Source: Cryptomeria japonica
Taxonomy: Eukaryota; Streptophyta; Pinopsida; Cupressales; Cupressaceae
NCBI RefSeq assembly: GCF_030272615.1
Contig: NC_081413.1
Span: 186,336,669 to 186,400,668, forward strand
Direction: 5' to 3'
Length of the DNA stretch: 64,000 bases
Within the stretch, counting starts at the first letter, position 1; each line of letters begins with the position of its first letter. Shown piece by piece: positions 55,866 to 64,000 of the stretch. Both the position numbers and the translations under genes were made by a program. The notes beneath the pieces are model-generated. The model was not told the origin of the DNA, ran no database searches, and worked only from the letters and a program-made list of their open reading frames with translations.

Positions 55866-57423
55866 TGTAGACGTCTAAAAATGGTCAATGCTTGCGGAAT
55901 CATACTTTAACATTTGCGCATTGCCTTATTTTAGGGTTTTTGCATCGCATTAAAATTTCTCCTATGATTCGCACTTGGTCTTTATCATTTGCGAGCATCG
56001 AGTCTTTCTTTTGCATTCTCCATTTGTTTCGCTTTCGAATTTGGTCTTGTCGATAACAATATTTGTCATGATTTTGGTCAATCTTATCCTGTCGCATGAA
56101 TGTGCGTATTCATTTGTCATCATTTTGGACATCGTCAATCCTAATTAGGGTTTTGTCCTCTTATCAATCTTGTCATCATGCGATCGATTTGTCATCGATC
56201 GTTGTCATTTTCAATCTTATTATCTTGCGATCGATTTGTCATCGATCCTTATCTTTTGATCAATTTGTCATCAATCTTGTTGTCTTGTGATCGATTTGTC
56301 ATCGATTGTTGACATTTTCAATCTGGTCATTTTGCAATCTATTTTGTCATCAATCCTTGTCTTCTTATCAATTTTGTCATTTTTGCGATCAATTTGTCAT
56401 CAATCGTTGTCTTTCTCAATTGTGTCAATTTGGATCAATTAGTCATTATTCCTCGTCAATTGGTGCATTTATTAATCAAATCGTTTGTCATCATTGGTCT
56501 TTTGTTAATCAGAATCATGATCAAATCGAATCGATATCAATGATCCTTTGTCAAGACCTAATTGTCATTCTTGCATTTTCTAATTCATCTTCTATGGTTT
56601 CATGATTTATTCATTTAACCTTGTGTGTCATTTCTTCCTCTAGGTTAAATAGTTTATGTATCCTAAGTCTTCTCATCGCAATTAAATCTTCATTTAATTG
56701 GCTAATTAATTCCTCCCTCTTTGTGAATTAATTAATAAATGAAAAACTGTTAATTAATTCACTTAATTCCTAATTTCCTAATTTTCATCAATTCCTAATT
56801 CCTAATTTCCTAATTTCTATTTCATCTAATTTTCAATTCTCTCCTATTTTCCTCCTAATTTCATGGGAATGACATTTCAAGTTGTCATAATTTGTCATAA
56901 TTGACAATCAATCAATTTTGACATAGAAATTTGTCATAATTTTGTCATAATTATCAATCAATCAATCTTGCATAGAAAGTGCAAATTTGTCATAATTTGT
57001 CATAATTGACATTCTTGATTTGCAATTTCTATTTGAATCTCTTCATGCTAATTTGATCTTTTCTCCAATTTGTCTATAAATTGGATGAATTTCTTCAATC
57101 AAGATCCCTACCTGGTCGAATCAATCACGCTTCTAGTACCCTTATGCTGTCATGCTATCTTGTCAATCTTGCTTTCATCTCATGCGTATGCACTTGTAGG
57201 TGAGATCCACAAAACAAAGCTATTTGAAGGAGAAAGAAGGACAATGGAGCCACATGAAGGAGACATCTGCATTTGGTTTGCTTAGATTTCATTTTGAATT
57301 AATGTCTTGTTTTCATGTCTTTATTGAGTGTAATTAGGATTGTTATCATTGCATTTTAGCTTTCGTGATTGAGCTAGTTTAATATCTATTTGCTTTGATG
57401 ATTTCCACATTTTCCTATCTACA
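55866..57423 (+). repeat. Terminal 3' LTR of C (1558 bp)
   Basis: Starts TGTAGACGTCTAAAA and ends CCTATCTACA before the CTATC duplication. It differs from the other two LTR copies by many substitutions and indels, for example around 56620-56760 and 57100-57170. Confidence 0.93.
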
Positions 57424-57428
57424 CTATC

Positions 57429-57591
57429 AAATTAAATTTTCTGAAAGATAATGTTGAAGCAAAAGAAGTGAAATTGGTTTATGTGAATACTAAAGAGCAG
57501 ATTGCAGATATTTTTACAAAGCCTTTGCCTAAGGAGACTTTTGAATATCTCATAGAGCAGCTTGGAGTCCTACCCCCACCAGTAGTGACTT
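57429..57591 (+). pseudogene. pol: C-terminal end of RNase H of element D
   Basis: Continues the frame left at 42251: 'KLNFLKDNVEAKEVKLVY', 'NTKEQIADIFTKPLPKETF', then a stop at 57589. The 'IADIFTKPL' block is the standard end of copia Pol. This continuity confirms that C inserted into a formerly continuous gene. Confidence 0.93.
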
Positions 57592-57959
57592 AGATAGTTG
57601 ATGTTTGCCATCAACCGACAAAATTAATAGAGAAATCTTTTATTCCGACTTTGATGAGGAGAGCTACTTCTCAGAGGGAGTAGTTGGTATTTTGTAAAAA
57701 GTTCAATGAACTATTTTGTATCTAGTTTTTGTATTGCTTTGGAATTTGATGTCAAAGGGGGAGATATTGATATGTAAAAACACATTATCCCTTGGGGGAG
57801 AGATTGTTGGAGAGATTGATTACTCTTTGTATCTGTATTTTCATTTCTGGTTAATGATCTCTTTGGGAGATTGTTGGTTTTTTTGGTTTTTGGCATTTCT
57901 GTTTTGGCACTTTGATGGTTTTTCCATCTTGTGTTGCCATCAATGCCAAAGGGGGAGAT
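57592..57959 (+). other. 3' untranslated part and polypurine tract of D
   Basis: No gene. Repeated 'GGGGGAGAT' words occur (57758, 57793, 57951); the last, CCAAAGGGGGAGATT (57945-57959), abuts the LTR and is the polypurine tract. Confidence 0.85.
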
Positions 57960-58969
57960 TGTTGGTATTTTGGTTATGTTGATATGGTTTTGTCAACACA
58001 TATCAGCACTTGGAGATCTTTGTTTTGTTCACCGACAAGTTAGAAACTTATGCACAGTCACTGGTTTATGGTTCATCGACACTTGGAATGACTTGGAGAC
58101 TACTTGGTTATGTTGAAGACATTATTTGATCACTTGGTTTTGGTGATTTGGTTATTAGTTTATTCGGGTTTGCATATTTGTTGTTACCGAAAAATAGGTC
58201 CAGGTTATGCACCGACAAGCATATCTATTCCAGATCAGCACGACACGTTATGGAGATGATTTATTATTATTGTAAATGCATTGAGCCGACATGATGCATC
58301 GGATATCGATTTATTTGTAATTGATTTTATTGTAATATTCTTTGTAAGCCGACCTATTCAATTTGGTCTTAGGTTATGGTATAAATGTAAGATCTCATTT
58401 GTGAGATCGATATGCAATTGGAAAAAGAATTGTAATAGGGTATATGTGAAAATAAGCAGAGCTATACACGCAGACATCATTTGAACATTGAAGGAAAGTT
58501 TTTATGAAGGCAATCAGAACTTAACCGGTATTGAATCCAGCATATGAAGATGCTATTTTGAGCAGTACATTATCATTGGATTTAATCATCCAATTGTAGT
58601 CAGTGTGACTCTCATTTTGTGATTGAGCAGTGAGCTCTAGGCAGCTCGCCTTTCTGCATGTGCAGACTCCATATTGTATACACATACTATCTATAGTAGT
58701 ATCATTTGATTGTGGGTAAGGCTTCCCACTGTGGTTTTCCCCTTACAAGGTTTCCACGTACAAATACTTGTGTTATGTGTTGTGGATGTTATTGTCTTTC
58801 TGTTTCATGCATTAATCTTTATCGGTACTGCAATTAACTGTTAAAATGGTTTACCAGCATAAAGTTTGGTTTATCGGCATTAAGCATTAAGTTTTGGTTA
58901 AGTTAAATTTAGTTGAATTTATTGGACAACTGATTCACCCCCCCTCTTAGTTGTTTTCGGGACCTAACA
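57960..58969 (+). repeat. 3' LTR of D (1010 bp)
   Basis: TGTTGGTATTTTGG..GGACCTAACA. TATA box TATAAAT at 58380-58386. It matches the 5' LTR closely outside the shortened segment near its start. Confidence 0.94.
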
Positions 58970-58974
58970 ACAAA

Positions 58975-60934
58975 AACGTCCAACACAGGTATTGCAAGCA
59001 CAACATCTATATCCTTTACCATAGTGTATATCTTCTTTCATGCATTTCCACAGATCATAACACTTGCATCTTGTAGGGTCATCAACAAATGTAAAAGGTT
59101 CCATCGCAACAAGAAACTTTTCCAGCTATGCGTATCTTTTTCTCTCCACTGGTTCTACAGTTTTACATACTTGCCTTTCTCATTGCCGTTCACATTCAAA
59201 AAATACATGTTCGCACATCACATCCACTCACACTTCACACTGTTCTTGTTTCTTGTTGTTACCCTCTTTCTAATGTTTACTCCCTATAATTATAGTATCT
59301 CATGTCTTCCTAATACTTCTCTCTTGTTCTTGTCCTTGCAGGCCATAAAAAAAGATCATTTTAAACCACACATGATACAAGGGTATCTCAATCTCTTTCA
59401 CCTTCCACTTTAGTGATGCTAACTTTTTTTGTACTTCTCATCTTCTTTGCAGATTTAACAACCACAATAAAGTTTAATCAGACATATCGTCCACCTCGCT
59501 TTCAACAATTCTGAGTGCCTTCCTTTCCTATCATTTTCCATCTCCAACTTTTTCCACTTTCAATTATTTAATGCGCCTACAATGTTCTAATACAATTTTA
59601 ATGCTCACAGGTATGCAATGATGACTTCAATGCAGTCTACAACATCATCCAAAAACAAAATGCATGATCGACACAACCTCAATATAGTACAATACAACAT
59701 CAGCAACTCCTCAATGCTTTCATTCAACTTTGCGACCAACATATTAGATAACTTCAATTATGTACTTCACAAATAAATACCTTAAAAGGTTGTATAACAT
59801 GTTGGCAATACCAGCATGAGGGTTGGAGGGTGGATAATTTTGATTTTTTGGGACCAACACATTAAATTGGTTGGGTTTAATGCAGTCTAAAATAGTCTAC
59901 TTTTATAATTTTGTATAGCAAAAAATATTGTCATACAAGCTATACCATTGTAATAACAACTTTATATTTCTCTTTCGTACTATACATCATGCTTCCTTCC
60001 ACAACATGGGGGTTGGTGGGTGGTTAACTTCAAATTTTGGGACCAACTAAAAACATAGGTTGGGTTATGTACAATTTCACATTTTCAGATATATAAAGTT
60101 TGCACTTCTGTTTTTCTCTAATTTTGTATAATGGTTTTACAAACCTACTCTTTACAAATTACAACTAACTAATTCCCACCTATCGGCCTCCTATTGCAGA
60201 CACCCCCCCTACAATTGCTAGTTATAGAGTTTGCAAATACATTTGATCATATAACAAATATAAGCGTTCCACTTTTCAGTCTTATTTGACAATACTTTAT
60301 GTTCTATTATGTCTAACTATTTTCTCATTTTTCAAATAAATCCTACAATAACTGTAAAAACAGTTCTCAGAATCACCATTAATAATTATTTTACAATATA
60401 AAAGTAATAAAAAATATTATAACTAAGATCTTTAAATTTATTATTATACATGTTATTTATTTCATGTCTTCTAGATACTTAAATTGAGCTCAATTTAAAT
60501 ATTCTTACAACACCCATCAAAACTACTAAGGCAAGCTTTCAAATCATATTACTTATAAATGTTACTAAGCCAAGTTTTCAAATCATATCACCATTAATTA
60601 ATATTGTCAACCCCATATCAATCATACATTGCCTCTCAAACGAAATGTATACATGGTTTTCAAAATAAATTTCATGTCACTTCTACTATTAATTCCAGCT
60701 ATGTAAATAGGAATTCCTTTCATGAATTCAAATAATTCAAATCCTTCCACTTGCTCCACATATTACCCAGTGAAATGCATGTAATTTTAATATTAACCAA
60801 TGAGATGTAACCACACAATTATAACCACTTAAAAAACAAATTGAATACTCAAATGCCTATAAATACATCTTATATTCAATATTGCACATTTTAGAGTTTT
60901 TTACTATTGTTGCAGCTTCTATAGAAGAAATATT
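58975..60934. other. Helitron tail or host flank, no gene recognised
   Basis: The first part should be the 3' continuation of the Helitron cut by D, but no helicase frame can be followed and the expected hairpin plus CTRR end was not identified. Two imperfect direct repeats share AGGGTTGGAGGGTGG / GGGGTTGGTGGGTGG and TTTTGGGACCAAC at about 59817-59880 and 60007-60065. The rest is AT-rich. A TATAAATA at 60856-60863 precedes the LTR of E without a recognisable gene. Confidence 0.5.
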
Positions 60935-61642
60935 TGTTAAGTTTTATGATCGGATTAGATAAAACAATAAATCACATAAATGCACAAATATTATCCTGGG
61001 AAAACCTTCCTCTTGAAGGTAGAAAAATGGGCAGCAACAAAGTTTCTTATTTTATTTATAAGTTCACAAGATGCCTTTACAATAATTTCGCTTCAACTCT
61101 TGAAGCAGAATCACTGATTGAAGAGACAAACCAATCTGCAATTCACAATATATAGAAGATATGTCTGCTCTGTTGTATATATATATTGGATTGCTAAAGG
61201 ACAAGTATGAATTGTTGGAGGAGATTCTCAGATTGTCGAAGTTTGTCAATGAATGAATACAATCTGCAGTAGTGTATATTCCAATTGCCAAGGAGAATAG
61301 AGTGATTCGATCTATATACCCACACATTTGGTATGCCAACCAACACGTATCATATAATGAAGTCAACTTTACATATAACAATGCACCTCTTCATAAGAAA
61401 GCGGTCATAGTCTTATGAACACATCTTATTAAACATTATGACTAACCCGACTTTTCACCAAGGGTGGCAGGATTAACAATGTTATATTTATAAACACAAA
61501 AATCAGCAAGGATATATATGTATTAAATCGATGCATATATAAGTCGATCCCATAAAATGTCTAAGGCTGAAAGGCCAATTCGACATTTGGATTTGCATAG
61601 TCAGTTTATGGAAGAATACTGACCGCCGCTATAACATCAACA
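60935..61642 (-). repeat. 3' LTR of element E (about 708 bp)
   Basis: On the minus strand it starts TGTTGATGTTATAGCGG directly after the polypurine tract AGAGGGAG and ends ACTTAACA. Ends TGTTGA/TTAACA are near-inverted repeats. The start is well supported by the tract; the end at 60935 is inferred from the terminal CA and could be off. Confidence 0.65.
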
Positions 61643-62028
61643 CTCCCTCTTAGCTAGGAAGGAATTATTCTCGATGTATGAGTCATGTAGTGACATCCTC
61701 CATGGCTACTCCAATGTATGGAAATGTAAGTGAACACAAGTGCTCATCACAGAGTCACTCAATGTGATGTTGTCATCTCAACATGACGTTCATCATGGCT
61801 ACTCCCAGAGGGTGAATAAACACAAGTGCCAAGTCATGGAGTCTCTCACATGACATCCACCATACCTACTCGTAGAGGGTGGATCCAACATGCCTACTTG
61901 CAAAGGATGGGACAAGGGCTTACACATCAAACTTCTCTCATAGAGAAGAATGCATTAACAAGGGCTTGCACCTCAAACTTCTCTTTCACAAAGAAGAATG
62001 CATTATAATACATATCAAACAATTACCG
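61643..62028 (-). other. 3' untranslated region of element E with short repeats
   Basis: Between the pol stop and the polypurine tract (minus strand AAGAGGGAG, about 61643-61652). It contains degenerate repeats: CATGGCTACTCC with AACACAAGTG (about 61697-61740 and 61793-61830), and two copies of ACAAGGGCTTNCACNTCAAA with GAAGAATGCATTA (61912-61957, 61959-62004). Confidence 0.75.
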
Positions 62029-64000
62029 ATGTTGAGACTCCCTCTCGGTTAGGGTGTCATTCTCAACAACTCCAAGCTTGTCTCAAAAATGCACAAACTT
62101 CACTTTGGCAAAGGCTTGGTGAGAATGTCAGTCGTTTGCTCCTTAGTACAAATGTATCTCAACTAAATTGCATTCCTTTGTACCATATCTCTGATATAGT
62201 AGTATTGAATCTCAACATGCTTTGTTCTGTCATGGAACACTAGATTGACTGAAAGCTTCACAAAACTTTGGTTATCACAATGAATGGTAGTAGGCTCCAA
62301 TGATTGTCCAAACAATCCTGCAAGGACCTTTCAAAGCCACACTACTTTGCAAGTTGCCACACATGTTGCAATGTTTCTGCCTCTGCAGTGCTCAGTGCCA
62401 TTGAAGACTGCTTCCTGCTACACCAGGAAATCATAGCAGATCCCAAACTGAAGCAACAACTAGAGGTTCTCTTCCGATCAGTAACACTCCCCGCCCAATC
62501 AAAATTAAAAAAAACTTCTAAATTCAGGTCCACACTGGAAGAGTATTCCAAGCCATATCCAATTGTGCCATGCAAGTATCTCAAGATTTGCTTGGCTACA
62601 ACTAGATGTATTTGTCTCGGTTCACACATGTATTGACTCAGTGCACTCACTGCATAACAAATATTTGGTCTAGTGTTGACAAGATACATCAAGGATCCAA
62701 TCAATTGTTTGTACACAGTAGGATCCACAAGATTTGAACTAGCTGCAACTTCTCTCAATTTCTTCAAGTTAGTTTCCATCGGTGTGGACTTAGATTTGCA
62801 ATCTATCATTCCAAATCTCTTCAAGATATCAATGGTGTGTTTTCCTTGACTTAGGATAATCTCATTGGGCCTTTGCCAAGCTTCCAAACCTAGAAAGAAG
62901 TGCATGAGTCATAAGTCATTCATCTCGAACTCTGAAGTCAACTCCTTGCATCTATGAATGAGATGATCTTCTCTGGTAACAAATAGGTCATCAACATAAA
63001 GTACCAAGATCAACATATCACCATTGAATACCTTGAAGTAAAGGTTTAGATCAACATCATTCTTTCCCAAACCCACTAAGTATATGTCAATTCTTTCATA
63101 CCAAACATGAGGTGCCTATTTAAGGCCATATAGGGCTTTCTTCAATTTGCACACATGAGACTCTTTCCCATGAATCATGAACCCCTTAGGTTTCTTGATG
63201 TAGACCTATTCCTCAATCACACCATTGAGAAAAGTTCTCTTCACATCCATCTAATGTAACTTCCATCCCTTAGCTACTGCAATGGTAATGATGGTCCTGA
63301 TGGAAGTGTAGCGAGCAATAAGAGAAAATGTTTCTTCATAGTCTATTCCCTCTTTCTGAGAGAAACTAGGAGCCACAAATATAGCCTTGTACTTTTCGAT
63401 GCTCCCATCATTTGCATGCTTAATCTTTTACAACCACTTGGAAAATACAACGGACTTCCCATCAGGTCTAGGAACAATATCCGACACATCATTCTTGATA
63501 ATGGGTTGATACTCTTCATCCATTGCATCTTTCCATAATTGTTGTTTTGAGGCTTCATCAACACTGGAAGGTTCAATCTCAATAAGATTACACCAATGCA
63601 ACATAGCTAGAGAATCTTTGTGCTCTTTTACTTTCTCTGAATGTGCCTCTAGGAGCTGCAAACTGTTCTGCCTCCTGCATAGTGTTTCTTTCCCAAAGAG
63701 GTCTCTTTCGAGTCAGAACAACATCTCTAGGCCCATCAGTAGGATCCAAAGGTTCAATTAGATCATCATTCACTTCAAGTTCTGTAGACTCCCTTTAAAT
63801 CTTAGGAGCATGATCAACATCCATGTATTGAGGAGTCTCATGATTTTCATCATATATCTCCATGCACGAACCCTTTGATTTTTTGAATGCAACATCTTCC
63901 TCAAATGTGACATCCCTGCTTACTTCTATTTTCTTCTGACCAGGAATGTAAATACAGTAGGCTTTGGAGGTTTCACTATAGCCCACAAATATCCCTCTCT
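62029..64000 (-). pseudogene. pol: Element E: copia integrase end, RT and RNase H, running off the right edge
   Basis: In the minus direction from 64000: integrase C-terminal motif 'GIFVGYSETSKAYCIYIP' (63999-63940), a linker with 'RDVVLTRKRPLW', RT with 'SVDEASKQQLWKDAMDEEYQ' (about 63550), 'LYGLK' region near 63130, the catalytic Y-V-D-D near 62990, 'FFLGLEAWQ', 'GSLMYLVNTRPNICYAVSALSQYM', and RNase H 'DWAGSVTDRKRTSSCCF' with 'ALSTAEAE'. The usual Y-T-D before 'SDWAGS' reads 'FFNFDW', so one metal ligand is lost. The C-terminal end with 'KPLPK' and 'ERES'-like residues reaches about 62030. Several frameshifts and stops are present. The 5' half of the element lies beyond the window. Confidence 0.9.

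Larger units (their letters stand above)
53441..57205. repeat. Tandem duplication, period 1883 bp, at the 3' end of C
   Basis: The block AGTCACTTTCTGC..GTGGGCCCCGCAATGTCC at 53450 returns at 55333, and the LTR start at 53983 returns at 55866, both offset 1883 bp. Unit 1 ends inside the LTR after TTTCATCTCATGTG (55322) and joins the upstream region again. The duplication carries a second copy of the antisense TATA box, exon 1 and polypurine tract. Confidence 0.92.
42252..57423 (+). mobile_element. Element C: large pol-less LTR retrotransposon nested in D
   Basis: C starts TGTAGACACC at 42252 and ends CTATCTACA at 57423, flanked by perfect CTATC duplications (42247-42251, 57424-57428). It has about 1.57-kb LTRs, a primer site, leader with GCGTCTGTG cluster and structured module, one long ORF of unknown nature, GGTGAAAACC hairpins, an antisense PMD gene and a polypurine tract. 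No protease, RT, RNase H or integrase is visible. It shares LTR start, polypurine hairpin and other cis elements with A and B, though its primer site and ORF differ. Near the 3' end about 1.9 kb is duplicated. Confidence 0.93.
37155..58969 (+). mobile_element. Element D: Ty1/copia retrotransposon in the Helitron, split by element C
   Basis: D extends from TGTTGGTATT at 37155 to CCTAACA at 58969, flanked by GCAAA (37150-37154) and ACAAA (58970-58974), four of five bases identical. Without C and its duplication D is about 6.6 kb. It has two LTRs, an initiator-Met primer site, gag, protease-integrase-RT-RNase H in copia order, and the polypurine tract GGGGGAGATT. Coding parts carry several frameshifts and stops. 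Confidence 0.94.

Noticed and set aside
59024-59413. Phe-rich frame in the Helitron tail
   Set aside because: No recognisable domain; composition reflects T-rich DNA.
60856-60863. Host promoter TATAAATA before E's LTR
   Set aside because: No transcript unit or coding frame follows; TATA words are frequent in this AT-rich DNA.

Overview
This is a window of a large plant nuclear genome built almost entirely of nested transposable elements. I see no intact host gene. The plant call rests on Tat/Ogre-like Ty3 retrotransposons with a second RNase H, Ty1/copia elements primed at an initiator-Met site (TGGTATCAGAGC), a plant-type Helitron and three copies of a plant mobile domain (PMD) gene. Deep nesting and heavy decay suggest a big, slowly purged genome, perhaps a gymnosperm; that last step is a guess.

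Layout. 1-3224: unassigned AT-rich DNA with a (TA)n tract and two minisatellites. 3225-37154: a decayed Helitron whose Rep half (3225-4933) and Pif1-like helicase half (34969-37154) are split by Ty3 element A (4934-34963). Element B (17733-34358, inverted) sits inside A's 3' LTR with target duplication TAATT. The Helitron helicase is cut again at its C-terminus by copia element D (37155-58969). D's RNase H region is interrupted by the pol-less element C (42252-57423, target duplication CTATC). 58975-60934 is Helitron tail or host DNA. From 60935 to the right edge is the 3' part of a minus-strand copia element, E. The order of insertion is Helitron first, then A and D, then B (into A) and C (into D).

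A, B and C form one functional family although only B keeps a recognisable, mutated pol. All three share LTR ends starting TGTAGACACCTAAAA or close to it, the same polypurine tract preceded by a hairpin, a structured leader upstream of gag, clusters of a GCGTCTGTG-like motif, a pair of hairpins built on GGTGAAAACC after the sense ORF, and an antisense gene between the sense ORF and the 3' LTR.

The antisense gene is the most interesting object. In all three copies it has a TATA box 80-88 bp upstream of an ATG, a short first exon, a phase-0 intron (GTAAGT in A, GTATGT in C, mutated to AT in B) and a second exon coding for a plant mobile domain, an acidic linker, a coiled coil and a basic tail. 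It looks like a separately promoted, spliced cargo gene. C lacks pol but keeps every shared cis signal, so it was probably mobilised in trans by B-like elements.

All reading frames here carry stops or frameshifts, so the copies are fossils. Coordinates of LTR ends, target duplications and splice sites were read base by base. Family assignments come from motifs recognised by eye, without database searches.
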